Shown: positions 9,283 to 17,675 of the stretch, in pieces
Layout: each line of letters begins with the position of its first letter
Position numbering within the stretch: position 1 is the stretch's first letter
Assembly (NCBI GenBank): GCA_963811805.1
Contig: CAWESU010000001.1
Location: 992,001-1,056,000, forward strand
Direction of reading: 5' to 3'
Length of the DNA: 64,000 bases
Source of the DNA: DAHUXN01 sp963811805
GTDB lineage: Bacteria > Acidobacteriota > Terriglobia > Acidiferrales > UBA7541
The notes under the pieces: generated by a model
What the model was told of the DNA's origin: nothing
What the model saw: only the letters and a program-made list of their open reading frames with translations
The model's database searches: none
Position numbers and translations under genes: made by a program

Positions 9283-9723
9283 CTGTGCCCCCTGAGGACC
9301 GCGAAAAATACGCTGGCATCTTAAGCGTCGCGTGACTTCAAGTCAACGCGCGAGGAGCGTGTGTCGCCGCAAAATGAGAATGTCCGGTTTGTAAGTTGCT
9401 CATTTTACGTGCGCCCAATATTTGCAAGCAGGGGGTCGCCGGTTCGATCCCGGCCACGTCCACCAACCATCCGCCGATTTTATTTTGGCTTTGCAATCTT
9501 GCGATAAGAAGCCATGCGATCGATTTTCGGACCCGGCTCGAATTGCTAAATGCCGCGCCTCCTCAATCCTGCCTTCCCAGAATACCGACTCCGCGTTCGA
9601 ACCACCCCGCCGAGGACCGGGATCTTCGAGTGCTCCTGCAACGAAAAACCGGGCTTTGCCAACAGCGGCAAGGAGCGATAGGCTCATCACCGCTTGTTAA
9701 AAGGAGAACAGGAGGAGGACATA
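9283..9723. other. intergenic region with IS-end-like sequence and a tRNA-Ala remnant
   Basis: At 9371-9405 a hairpin is formed by AAAATGAG and CTCATTTT around the core AATGTCCGGTTTG. This core resembles the AAATGTCCGCTTTT motifs beside the transposase fragment at 11.27-11.31 kb. It is followed at 9421 by the 3' half of a tRNA-Ala gene. The rest to 9723 shows no supported gene. Confidence 0.5.
9421..9465 (+). tRNA. tRNA-Ala(UGC) 3' fragment (5' half missing)
   Basis: The sequence begins at the anticodon loop (TTTGCAA, anticodon TGC) and continues with the 3' anticodon stem (GCAGG), variable loop, a perfect T arm (GCCGG TTCGATC CCGGC), the acceptor 3' strand CACGTCC, A and CCA. The 5' acceptor strand GGACGTG, the D arm and the 5' anticodon stem do not occur upstream. 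The gene is therefore cut at its anticodon loop, a usual crossover site for tyrosine integrases. It is non-functional as it stands. Confidence 0.8.
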
Positions 9724-10215
9724 ATGAAGCTTCGAATCGTGCAGTGTGCAACTGTCGCTCTGGCCGCCGCGGTGCTGTTTGCGCTGCCCGTTCTCGGCGG
9801 AAGGACCTCCGAATCGCGCGCGGCGCAAAATGCGAAGCTCGATCCGGCGACGCTCGCATACAAACTGCCAAGCCAAATCCATTGGGTCGACGATGCTATC
9901 GGCGCAAAAACAGCGGTGCTTCTCGGAGACCCTTCCAAGCCAGGACTCTACATCGAACTCGTGAAATGGACGCCGCATCACATGAGCCATCCGCACTGGC
10001 ATCCGAATGATCGCTTTATCACCGTACTTTCCGGAACTTGGTGGGTCGGGACGGGAACCAAATTCGATCCGGATCGAACCGTGCCGATGCCGGCAGGGAG
10101 CTTCGTCATCCACTATGGCAAGCACGTGCACTTCGATGGCGCAAAAGATCAAGAAGCGGTGCTCGAAATCGTTGGCGAAGGCCCGGGGACGGCTACGCCG
10201 GCGGAATCTAAATGA
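9724..10215 (+). CDS. exported cupin-domain protein
   Basis: The 163-residue product starts with a signal peptide (MKLRIVQCATVALAAAVLFA...). A cupin fold follows, with HHMSHPHWHPNDRFITVLSGTWW as the metal-binding first motif and MPAGSFVIHYGKHVHFDG as the second. Multiple histidines suit a metal site. The ATG at 9724 is chosen over one 30 bases upstream because AGGAGGAGG lies 5-13 bases before it. Substrate and pathway are not evident; periplasmic location is inferred. Confidence 0.8.
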   Translation: MKLRIVQCATVALAAAVLFALPVLGGRTSESRAAQNAKLDPATLAYKLPSQIHWVDDAIGAKTAVLLGDPSKPGLYIELVKWTPHHMSHPHWHPNDRFITVLSGTWWVGTGTKFDPDRTVPMPAGSFVIHYGKHVHFDGAKDQEAVLEIVGEGPGTATPAESK

Positions 10216-10322
10216 CTTCGCTCGCCGAGATGGGCAACTGAGATTCCGGGATTTTTGCTAAACTTTTTTCCGGCGTTCTCGCCGAAACTCGGTAAGTCAC
10301 TCGCGCAGGAAGGAAACTCGAA

Positions 10323-11015
10323 GTGGGCGCAACAGAATCGATTCTTAGCGCGGAGACATTTCGATTCTTTCGCGACCTTAGGAAAAATAATTCCAAGGCG
10401 TGGATGGACGAGAATCGCCCGCGATACAAGCAGCATGTTGTCGAGCCGTTTCGCCGATTGCTCGATGCGCTCGCGCCGGGGGTGCGGAAGTTGCATCCCG
10501 AATTTTGCATCAGCGGGCGCACCGGCGAGAGTTTCTCGCGCATCAATCGCGATATTCGATTTGCAAACGACAAGACTCCCTATCGCCCGCAGATGTATCT
10601 TTGTTTTTCGCGTCTCGAGGCGCAGGGCCGCACCGCAGGGCAACTCTACGTTGGAATATCAGCGGAGGCCGTGACTGTCGGTTTTCGGATGTATTACGAA
10701 AGCCGGCAGAGCGCCATGACGAGCGTCTGCTTGCCGCGGGCCATCGAAAATCTGAGTTGGCTTGGTCGGCAGCGGAAGAAGTTCACCAGAAAATATGACA
10801 GCTACTGGTACGACAGCGAAAAAGGCGAATGGGCGAAGCATTCCGGCTGGCCGCGCGACGCCCGGGAATGGAAAAAGACAAAGGGCTGGATCGTAAGACG
10901 GAAGCTGCGCCCCTCGGCGGCGCTGCGGCCCGCATTTCCGCGCGAGGTCGAAAAAACGTTCCGCGAACTTTTCCCGCTCTATTCCTTCAGTTGTCTGCAA
11001 AAATGGAAATCCTAA
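10323..11015 (+). CDS. DUF2461 family protein (TIGR02453-like)
   Basis: The 230-residue cytoplasmic protein contains the family landmarks TFRFFRDLRKNNSKAWMDENRPRY (split here: TFRFFRDLRKNN, KAWMDENRPRY) near the N-terminus, SRINRDIRFANDKTPYRPQM in the middle and FRELFPLYSFSC near the end. The function of the family is unknown. The GTG start is preceded by AGGAAGGAA. Confidence 0.85.
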   Translation: MGATESILSAETFRFFRDLRKNNSKAWMDENRPRYKQHVVEPFRRLLDALAPGVRKLHPEFCISGRTGESFSRINRDIRFANDKTPYRPQMYLCFSRLEAQGRTAGQLYVGISAEAVTVGFRMYYESRQSAMTSVCLPRAIENLSWLGRQRKKFTRKYDSYWYDSEKGEWAKHSGWPRDAREWKKTKGWIVRRKLRPSAALRPAFPREVEKTFRELFPLYSFSCLQKWKS

Positions 11016-11029
11016 GGCGGTGAACTGGA

Positions 11030-11218
11030 ATGCGAATGTCACGCGCGGAAGCGAAGGCCAATCACACACTCGATACGCAACATACCCAATTCAGCGAGAC
11101 AGTCTACGGCGTGCTCTGCGCCACCTGTCACAATTACATTTTGATCGATCACACCAATTGTCCACCGTCGTGCAGAGAACACGAAACCTGTCGGCAAACT
11201 TACGGCTCCGGGATTTAG
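11030..11218 (+). CDS. small cysteine-rich hypothetical protein
   Basis: A 62-residue reading follows the DUF2461 gene by 14 bases and has AAGGCGG before its ATG. It carries CATCHNY and then CPPSCREHETC, a spacing that could bind zinc. I do not recognise a family. It ends about 50 bases before the IS-end repeats at 11.27 kb, so it might also be a chance frame at the edge of mobile DNA. Confidence 0.35.
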   Translation: MRMSRAEAKANHTLDTQHTQFSETVYGVLCATCHNYILIDHTNCPPSCREHETCRQTYGSGI

Positions 11219-11259
11219 CCAGGCATTTCTCACCCGCAGAAACACGCTCCTCGCGCGTG

Positions 11260-12009
11260 TCAACGCAAAGTAGAAATGTCCGCTTTTCCGCCAAGTAGAA
11301 ATGTCCGCTTCCATGGTCTCCTCCAAGGATGTTCTGCAGGCACATGGTATTTGTGTTTGATTTTGTTTTCGGGTTTGGGGATTTGTTCCGCAAGTCCTTG
11401 CGGCCTACGCCCTCCAGGACTTGTGGACGGCCGCACCGGTTCGGGGCAGGAACGCAGGCGTAGATAGCGGCCCCGGTAGCGCAGCCAGTGGCTTCCGTCT
11501 AAGCGCCGTTCGATCTCTACCGCCGCTCCCCGCAGCCCGGCACAAACTTCTTCCCGCACTACTCCCCAGCGATTTCCCTCCCAGCTTACGGTGTGGTCCT
11601 GAGCTACTTTGCGGGCCACGCGCACACTCAAAATTTCCTCCAGGTGCTGTTCGCGCCCCAGTTGCCGATGCACATTCCGTGGATTTCGTGCGGCCACCGT
11701 AAAACGCTGCTCCCACTCGGGAACAAAACGCGTCTCCAGAAAGTGATTGGCTGCCGCGATGCTGTCGATTCCCGCCAAGCGCATCTCCTTCACCAGGCGA
11801 TCCTGAAGAGTTTCGAACAGTCTCTCGATCCGCCCTTTGGCTTCCCATTTCAATTTCCGGCGCAATGTGCGGTCGAGCCGGGTGTATTTCTTGTAGTCCT
11901 CCGGAAAAGTTGTAGGTTTATCGGCTGGCCCGAGCTTCACGGCGTTCAGGCCATAGAGCAAGTACTGCACTTCGTCCCATGTGAGCTTAACGGTGATTGC
12001 CCGACTCAT
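11260..12009 (-). pseudogene. chimeric frame: small mobile-element protein joined to an ISNCY-like transposase C-terminal fragment
   Basis: The first 50-55 residues (MSRAITVKLTWDEVQYLLYG...) look like an independent small protein and overlap the upstream gene's stop by 4 bases (ATGA). From about residue 57 the frame reads KGRIERLFETLQDRLVKEMR, RFVPEWEQRF, NVHRQLGREQHLEEILSVRV and WEGNRWGVVRE, the C-terminal part of an ISNCY/IS481-like transposase. The catalytic DDE core is absent. The tail reads into the element's end. The transposase is a remnant; whether the fused host protein still works is unclear. Confidence 0.7.
11270..11311 (+). repeat. tandem IS-end motif AAGTAGAAATGTCCGCTT
   Basis: Two direct copies of AAGTAGAAATGTCCGCTT lie about 25 bases apart, just beyond the transposase fragment, as expected for a terminal repeat of the insertion sequence. 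A related core, AGAATGTCCGGTTT, occurs at about 9378. Confidence 0.6.
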
Positions 12010-12248
12010 GAGCTAGCTCCCTGGTTGAGTTCGCGTGCTTTTGCGGCGCATTTTTTGCAGTCATACTTTTCCAAGAACAGGCCACCTTTGCGACTCCAAC
12101 CGAATTTTCCGCTGGTCTCTTTCCCGCAAAGTGTTTTCGTGGAATCCGGCAGCGTCAAATGGTTGCGGCTGTTTCCGCTGCCAGCCCGGAGATTGGCACC
12201 CCACTTGTAGGTGGTGATGGAAAACTGCGCGTACTTGTTTTGGTTCAT
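12006..12248 (-). CDS. small hypothetical protein of the mobile-element operon
   Basis: The 80-residue product starts MNQNKYAQFSITTYKWGANL and ends LEKYDCKKCAAKARELNQG. A C..KC pair and the TLCGKET segment could form a zinc site. No family is recognised. Its stop overlaps the next gene's start, and it follows the 132-residue gene by about 70 bases, which indicates one transcript. Confidence 0.55.
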   Translation of the reverse strand: MNQNKYAQFSITTYKWGANLRAGSGNSRNHLTLPDSTKTLCGKETSGKFGWSRKGGLFLEKYDCKKCAAKARELNQGASS

Positions 12249-12317
12249 CGTCCGCCTCCGCTGTAAACGGCAAGCCTGCCCATTTTCAGCGTGACAAGAT
12301 GTTCAGGCCACCGTTCT

Positions 12318-12716
12318 TTATCCGCGCATCACTTTCGACTTCCGCAGGCCGCGATCCACCGTAGGCCCCAAAATCTGCGACACGCAATCCAACGGGGATT
12401 GCAGGCTGCTACTCAATACTCGTTTCGCATCGATGAAACGACCGCCCAACACGAGCCGAAGCATCCGTTCCATTTTCCGGGCGTCGATTCTGAGAAGTTG
12501 AGCATCCTCGCGAAGTACATCTCTGTCTTCCAACCACTGGCTTGGCGTTGCGCCATTCACGCCGTTGCGGCGGATTTTCTCCGTGACGGCGTTGGCCCGT
12601 TGTTGGAGAATGCCGGCTCGCCGCTGGTAACGCTCGACCAACGCAAGCGTGCGGCGCAATATCCGGTCGCTCATTCCGGCTGCTCTCGCCTTTGGCGAAA
12701 TGATGCGCTTTGTCAT
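12318..12716 (-). CDS. hypothetical helical protein of the mobile-element operon
   Basis: The 132-residue product starts MTKRIISPKARAAG and is rich in Arg, Gln and Leu, with long predicted helices (RILRRTLALVERYQRRAGIL, ARKMERMLRLVLGG). Its ATG overlaps the TGA of the helix-turn-helix gene as ATGA, so the two are translationally coupled. I do not recognise a family. A role as an accessory or replication partner of the adjacent DNA-binding protein is only a guess. Confidence 0.6.
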   Translation of the reverse strand: MTKRIISPKARAAGMSDRILRRTLALVERYQRRAGILQQRANAVTEKIRRNGVNGATPSQWLEDRDVLREDAQLLRIDARKMERMLRLVLGGRFIDAKRVLSSSLQSPLDCVSQILGPTVDRGLRKSKVMRG

Positions 12717-12943
12717 TTGCTTCCCTTTTTCCCCTTCTTCCGTCCGCGGCCCTTGCAATAAATCTCCTGCTTTGCTTGTCGCAGCCGCTCCATGTCTTCT
12801 TTGTTCCATAGGCGCGTGGCCCGCCCGTTTACAATTTGCAGCGCCGGGGGCTGTATACTCTTGTTGGCTATCCAGCGTTGCAGCGTCATCAGCGAGATGC
12901 CCACTGCCTTAGCCGCATGGCGCGTTGCAACGGTTAAATTCAT
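12713..12943 (-). CDS. small helix-turn-helix (MerR/excisionase-like) protein
   Basis: The 76-residue product reads MNLTVATRHAAKAVGIS, MTLQRWIANKSIQ, ATRLWNKEDMERLRQ, then a lysine/arginine-rich tail. This is the MerR/AlpA-type layout: a helix-turn-helix followed by a basic wing. Such proteins act as excisionases or repressors in integrative elements. The ATG at 12943 is preferred to one much farther upstream, because the extension is low-complexity and runs through GC-rich repeats. It heads the leftward operon to 11260. Confidence 0.7.
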   Translation of the reverse strand: MNLTVATRHAAKAVGISLMTLQRWIANKSIQPPALQIVNGRATRLWNKEDMERLRQAKQEIYCKGRGRKKGKKGSK

Positions 12944-13071
12944 ATATGGTATATTGATAACGTAGGTAACATAGTTTGTACAGCACTTTTTTCCGCAAAA
13001 CGGGGGGGCTAGGCCCCAAAACGGGTAAATAGGCCACCCGGCCATTTGCGTTCCGCTAGTAGCTCCTGAGG

Positions 13072-13197
13072 GCGTTTGGCGGACACCTACGGAAGCAGTT
13101 TTGGGGGCCTTAACCCCCTTTGCGTGGCTTTTTGGGGTAGCAGGGCCCACAGGGGCACTTTTAGGGGCCCCACGCCCATTGCTGGACTTTTTTGGCG
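13072..13197 (+). repeat. phased T-run + G-run array, about 30-bp period
   Basis: Runs of T followed (with 0-1 base) by G-runs occur with the first G at 13078, 13103, 13134, 13164 and 13194, giving spacings of 25, 31, 30 and 30 bases. The copies are not otherwise identical. Reverse-oriented relatives (CCCCAAAACGGG, GCAAAACGGGGG) lie at 12995-13025. Iteron-like spacing of about three helical turns is suggestive of protein binding. Confidence 0.45.
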
Positions 13198-13504
13198 GTA
13201 GTGGCTAAAGGGGCGCTCACCCGCAGCTTTGCGGAAAACTTCCGATTACACGGGCTGCAAAGAACGCTGTGGAGCCCTCATTCAGTGACATCTATAAATG
13301 TATAAGGGGCTGAGCGTCTGCGTAGGCCCAGGTTTTTTTGGCTTTTTCCCGAGCGGTAACTTCTCGACGACTAAACTTGCAGGTATACTTCGCGGCATGC
13401 GTAGCTTCGTACGGGCGGTAGCGCCTTCACTTGTTTCTTTTCGTCAAAGTGCGTGCAATTCGCACAGCGTAACTTAGCGGAAAGCGGCGTTGGGCTTTCA
13501 CACC

Positions 13505-13630
13505 ATGCCGCCAACAAAAGAGCAATTACTTGCTGAGGTTGAGGACTTGCTTAGGAAACGTAGGATACAGAGACGCGCGAAACCGGCCCTCCCCGGGGCG
13601 CCTATCGCGTTAATCGGAACAAGTGGATGA
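13505..13630 (+). CDS. 41-residue hypothetical ORF
   Basis: An ATG at 13505 opens MPPTKEQLLAEVEDLLRKRR and ends IALIGTSG before a TGA. The N-terminal amphipathic helix looks protein-like, but there is no strong ribosome-binding site and no family is recognised. It may be a remnant of the mobile element. Confidence 0.25.
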   Translation: MPPTKEQLLAEVEDLLRKRRIQRRAKPALPGAPIALIGTSG

Positions 13631-13641
13631 GCCAATTCCTT

Positions 13642-13669
13642 TTGACGATAGACTTCGCTAAAGTATATT
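13642..13669 (+). promoter_or_regulatory. sigma-70-type promoter of padR-ADOP
   Basis: TTGACG, a 16-base spacer and TATATT. Transcription would start at about 13676, only a few bases before the ATG at 13680, so the transcript would be nearly leaderless. Confidence 0.55.
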
Positions 13670-13679
13670 GTTGTCAGGT

Positions 13680-14012
13680 ATGTTCAACCGTGAATTGAAG
13701 AAGGGGAGCGTCGAATTCCTGCTCCTGTCCTTGCTGGAAGCCCGTCCACGGCACGGTTACGAGATCGGGAAACTGATCGAAGCGCGTTCGAAAGGCCGCA
13801 TTCAGTTCCGCATCGGCTCGCTCTATCCGATCCTATGCCGATTAGAGGACAGAGCTCTAATCTCCGGCCGCTGGGTCGAAAAGGCGGGGCAGCGAAGGCG
13901 CAGGTACTACCGACTGACCGCCCCAGGCCGGAAGTTCCTCGCGGCGCAACGCAGCGCGTGGGATGAGTTTGTGCTGACCATCAATCACATCGCGAGGCCT
14001 GGCCATGCCTGA
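13680..14012 (+). CDS. PadR-family transcriptional regulator
   Basis: The 110-residue product reads MFNRELKKGSVEFLLLSLLE, RPRHGYEIGKLIE, GSLYPILCRLED and RRRYYRLTAPGRKFL, the PadR winged helix-turn-helix with a C-terminal dimerisation helix. In Acidobacteriota such genes usually precede ADOP permeases and control them. The last 8 bases overlap the permease start. A TTG 12 bases upstream is an alternative start, but it lies within the promoter's expected start region. Confidence 0.9.
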   Translation: MFNRELKKGSVEFLLLSLLEARPRHGYEIGKLIEARSKGRIQFRIGSLYPILCRLEDRALISGRWVEKAGQRRRRYYRLTAPGRKFLAAQRSAWDEFVLTINHIARPGHA

Positions 14013-16767
14013 TTGGGCGCAATACGTCCGCCAGAACTTGCGGCTTGCGCACCTGCAGCCCGAGCGCGAAGCGGAAATTGTCGAGGATCTTGCCGGTCAA
14101 TTGGACGAGGCGTACCGCGAGGCTTTGGAGCGTGGTTTGACGCAAGAGCAGGCCGAAGCCGCCGCCATGCAACACGTTGCCGATTGGTCTTCGCTTGCAA
14201 ACGAATTGGTGCACTCGAAGCGGGGAAAGGAATCCGCCATGACGATTCTGCAGCATCGTGCCGAGGATCGGGACGCCGCCACTCGCGGCCGTTTCTCTCT
14301 GCTCACCGAACTTCGCCAGGATATATTCTACGGCCTGCGCATGCTACGCAAATCCCCCGGCTTCACCGCTGTCGCCGTCCTCACTCTCGCTCTCGGCATT
14401 GGCGCGAGCACAGCCATCTTCTCAATCGTGAACGGCGTCTTGCTTCAGCCGCTCGCGTTTCATCAGCCGGAGCAACTCTGCGTCATTCGCGAAATCATCC
14501 CGCAGCTCACCAAATTCTATCCAACGTTCCCCGCGAACCTGCCGACTTTCCGCACCTGGCAACGCGACCTGCACTCCTTTGAAAACATGGGCCTGGCCGA
14601 GGGCATCTCCATGGACTTCACTGGACGCGCGGCCGTCGAACTTCCAGGTGCGGAAGTGACTTCCACTTTGCTGGATACGCTCGGCGTTCATCCTGCGCTC
14701 GGCAGAAATTTAATGCCCGATGAAGACAAACCCGGGCGCGACAATGAAGTCATTCTCATGGATTCCTTCTGGCGCAGTGAATTCCGCAGCGATCCATCGA
14801 TTATCGGCAAAGCAATGACTCTCAACGGAAAATCATTCCAGATTGTTGGCGTGCTTCCGCCTTCTTTCCATTTTCCGCAGAATAGCGAACTTGGCTCGCT
14901 TACTGATTTCAGCCCTCATCTGGCATTCTTGAAGCCGCTTGGCGAAGACCCAAGCCAAGTCAATGCTTTCGACGAACTTAATTACGCCGCGATTGCCCGC
15001 CTCAAACCCGGCGTTTCGCTTTCACAGGCGCTTGCCGAATTGGACGTCGTTCAGGCCCAAATCGCGAAGCAAGCCAACGAGCACATGGATTTGCGCGGCG
15101 AAATCGTTCCGCTCGCTTCGCAAATGCTCGGCCCGGCGCGGCAAGGTTTGCTTTTTCTGCTCGCCGCGGTCGGCGCCGTTCTCTTGATCGTCTGCGTGAA
15201 TCTCGCAAACCTCTTGCTCGCGCGCGTTCCGCGCCGTATGCGTGAAGCCGCCATTCGCACCGCGCTGGGTGCGACACGCGCGCGGCTGGCGCGCCAGATG
15301 CTCACAGAAAGTTTGCTTCTGGCATTCTTGGGCGGAGTGTTGGGAATTCTTCTCGCGTATTTCGGACTGAGCTCCATCGTCAGCGCCGCGCCTCCCGGAA
15401 TTCCGCGCCTCGCGGAAATTTCGATTGATAGCCGCGTCCTGCTCTTCGCTATCGTTCTCTCCGTTCTCACAGCCGCGCTTTTCGGAATGCTTCCCGCATG
15501 GCGCATTGCTCAGGCAGATCCGCAGGACGCCCTTAAGTCCGGCGCCCTCAGCACCACGGAAAACCGCCGCACGCGCCGCCTTCGTTCCTCGCTCATTGGC
15601 CTCGAGGTAGCCCTCAGCACCGTGCTTCTCATTCTCGGCGGACTCTTCACTTCAAGCCTTGTGCATCTGCTGAGGATCAACACCGGATTTTCCCTCGATC
15701 ATATTCTCGCCGCGGACGTAAGTCTTCCGCCTCAGGTGTACGGAGCGCTGGGAAGCGCTTCTTCAGCACGCGAGCATTTCTACAAGCAGACGCTTGCCTC
15801 GATCCGCACGCTTCCCGGCGTGCGTTCCGTCGGCTGGATCAATTACCTGCCGCTCGAAGGAGAAGGCGACGTCTCCGATGTTCGCTATCCGGGCACGAGT
15901 GACAAAGACGTAGCGAACATGCCGTTGGCCGACTATCGTGCCGCCAGTTCCGATTATTTCCGCACGATGGGCATTCCGCTCATCGCAGGTCGGATTTACA
16001 CGGAAGCAGACCGCGGCAGAAAAATAATCGTCATCTCGCAGCGGCTCGCCGAACGCCTGTGGCCCGGTAAAAACCCCGTTGGCCAGATTTGCCATCTAAG
16101 CTGGGCCGATGTGCAAGGGACGGTCGAAATCATCGGCGTTGTCGGCGACATTCGCACTATCGCGATGGACAAATCGCCCGTGATGATGGTTTATTGCCCG
16201 CCGTGGCTTGGCACCGCCGCCACGCCTGTGTCCGCCTCGATTGTGATTCGCACTACAATGGACCCGCGCGCCACCGCATCCGCCATTCGCAATGCGATTC
16301 GCAGCGCGGACCCTAGCGTGCCAATCACCGCGGTGCGCCCGATGACTGCGGTTGTCTCAAAGTCCGTGGATACGCGCCGCTTTCAGATGCTTCTCGCAAC
16401 ACTTTTCGCCATCTGCGCGCTTTTTCTCGCTTCCATCGGAATTTTTGGCGTCGTTGCCTATTCAGTTGAGCAGCGCCGCCACGAACTCGGCATCCGCATG
16501 GCGCTCGGCGCGCAACTCGCTAATCTGCGCGCGATGATTCTTCGTCAAGGCATGGCTCCGGTTTTGACCGGCTTAGCTGCGGGGATTGGCGGCTCGCTCG
16601 TCCTCGGACGCTTGATTGCAGACTTGCTCTTCGGAGTCCGCTCATTCGACCCGCTGACTTTCGCTTGCGTCACGCTTGTTGTTGTAATCGTCGCACTCCT
16701 CGCCTGCTACATCCCGGCCCGCCGCGCCATGCGAGTAGACCCTATGGTGGCGCTTAGATACGAGTGA
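14005..16767 (+). CDS. ADOP-type (duplicated orphan) ABC transporter permease
   Basis: The 920-residue protein starts with the short ADOP N-terminal region (LRLAHLQPEREAEIVEDLAG). Two MacB-periplasmic/FtsX modules follow: membrane segment FTAVAVLTLALGIGASTAIF near residue 125, a large extracytoplasmic domain, three membrane helices (LLFLLAAVGAVLLIVCVNLA onward), then a second periplasmic domain and three C-terminal helices ending ARRAMRVDPMVALRYE. No ATPase gene is adjacent, as usual for these orphan permeases. The substrate is unknown. It is coupled to and probably repressed by the PadR protein. Confidence 0.93.
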   Translation: MPDWAQYVRQNLRLAHLQPEREAEIVEDLAGQLDEAYREALERGLTQEQAEAAAMQHVADWSSLANELVHSKRGKESAMTILQHRAEDRDAATRGRFSLLTELRQDIFYGLRMLRKSPGFTAVAVLTLALGIGASTAIFSIVNGVLLQPLAFHQPEQLCVIREIIPQLTKFYPTFPANLPTFRTWQRDLHSFENMGLAEGISMDFTGRAAVELPGAEVTSTLLDTLGVHPALGRNLMPDEDKPGRDNEVILMDSFWRSEFRSDPSIIGKAMTLNGKSFQIVGVLPPSFHFPQNSELGSLTDFSPHLAFLKPLGEDPSQVNAFDELNYAAIARLKPGVSLSQALAELDVVQAQIAKQANEHMDLRGEIVPLASQMLGPARQGLLFLLAAVGAVLLIVCVNLANLLLARVPRRMREAAIRTALGATRARLARQMLTESLLLAFLGGVLGILLAYFGLSSIVSAAPPGIPRLAEISIDSRVLLFAIVLSVLTAALFGMLPAWRIAQADPQDALKSGALSTTENRRTRRLRSSLIGLEVALSTVLLILGGLFTSSLVHLLRINTGFSLDHILAADVSLPPQVYGALGSASSAREHFYKQTLASIRTLPGVRSVGWINYLPLEGEGDVSDVRYPGTSDKDVANMPLADYRAASSDYFRTMGIPLIAGRIYTEADRGRKIIVISQRLAERLWPGKNPVGQICHLSWADVQGTVEIIGVVGDIRTIAMDKSPVMMVYCPPWLGTAATPVSASIVIRTTMDPRATASAIRNAIRSADPSVPITAVRPMTAVVSKSVDTRRFQMLLATLFAICALFLASIGIFGVVAYSVEQRRHELGIRMALGAQLANLRAMILRQGMAPVLTGLAAGIGGSLVLGRLIADLLFGVRSFDPLTFACVTLVVVIVALLACYIPARRAMRVDPMVALRYE

Positions 16768-17163
16768 GCTATCGAGCAACGAGGGGATGAGGCCAACATC
16801 ATCCAGATGGTCTGTCTTTAGACGACCTTGACGAACCGCAAGAGCCTTTTTCTCAATGCCTCGGTGTGGCACGCGCTGAACTTTGTTTGCGAACGTAAAC
16901 CGGCCACCTCAACTTAGAATTGCCCGGAATCGTCGTGATTGCGGTGGCCGTCCAGAACGCCAAGGAGGAGGCTCATTGAGGAAGACAAAAAACGGTCAGC
17001 CTCCCACCACCAAAAGAAGGTGAACCGAGCCGTGAATAGCTCACGAATCCTCCAGGATTTTCGTGAATTTGATCGCGAACATCTCCCTTAGAAGGCCGGG
17101 AGAGTGCTCATTCCTGATTCACAAGAACGATCACCCCGTGCGGGGCAGCAGCTCTTTCCGCTA
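16768..17163. other. intergenic region after the ADOP gene
   Basis: No supported gene. An inverted repeat GGCCACC (16902-16908) / GGTGGCC (16943-16949) follows GTAAACC. This vaguely recalls the ends of IS21-type elements, but no transposase is present. Nothing else was recognised. Confidence 0.35.
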
Positions 17164-17577
17164 TTAAATCCACGGCTCCTGACGTTTGACCACTTTGCGG
17201 TAATACATGTAGTTCCCACGAGCGCCGAAGATGAACCAATAAATTACAGCAACTACCCCGCCGGTCAAACCAGCGCCAACGATGGATACAAGCCCTGATT
17301 TCCATAGTCCCTTGCTGATGGCCCAGAAGCCGCCAAAGCAGAAAGCGGCCCAGTTCCATTTTCCGTTGTATCGCTCGCCGGATTGTTGAATCTTGCGAAA
17401 TTCTTCCTGGTAGTAGGGAGGCAGTTGTTTCACCGCCCCACCGAATGCCGCGCTCGCTCCCGAGGGCATGTCGACAAATTCGCCGCAGTGTTTGCATTTC
17501 TTGGCGTCGGCAAGGATCTCCTCAGCACAGAAAGGACATTTGCGAAGTGTGGACCGGTCGAGCGTTTGAGTTGCCAT
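17164..17577 (-). CDS. zinc-ribbon plus DUF2628-like membrane protein
   Basis: The 137-residue protein begins MATQTLDRSTLRKCPFCAEE with a double-CxxC zinc ribbon (CPFC ... CKHC). It continues with PPYYQEEFRKIQQSGERYNG and two hydrophobic segments (WAAFCFGGFWAISKGLW; IVGAGLTGGVVAVIYWFIF) typical of DUF2628-type small membrane proteins. Function is unknown. The ATG at 17577 is chosen because AAGGAG lies about 8 bases upstream. Confidence 0.8.
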   Translation of the reverse strand: MATQTLDRSTLRKCPFCAEEILADAKKCKHCGEFVDMPSGASAAFGGAVKQLPPYYQEEFRKIQQSGERYNGKWNWAAFCFGGFWAISKGLWKSGLVSIVGAGLTGGVVAVIYWFIFGARGNYMYYRKVVKRQEPWI

Positions 17578-17675
17578 AGCCGTGCTCCTTGTTTCCAAAG
17601 GGAACGTACAGTCCATGATACTCATCGTCCGTGGACATATAAACAGCGAGGCTCAAACATGACACGCAAGGGTAA

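Larger units (their letters stand above)
12944..13679. other. repeat-rich leader / possible replication or control region
   Basis: No large gene is present. The part next to the leftward operon (12990-13220) is packed with G- and C-runs, for example GGGGGCCTTAACCCCC at 13103-13118 and GGGGCCCC at about 13164. It holds a phased T-run/G-run array (separate entry). The distal part holds a 41-codon frame and the padR promoter. Candidate functions are an origin, a transfer site or an operator array; none is proven. Confidence 0.45.

Noticed and set aside
9400..9690. Minus-strand frame containing WTWPGSNRRPPAC
   Set aside because: This is the antisense reading of the tRNA-Ala fragment, a frequent false protein.
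12961..13640. CRISPR array
   Set aside because: The repeated T/G runs lack identical repeats and unique spacers, and no cas genes are near.
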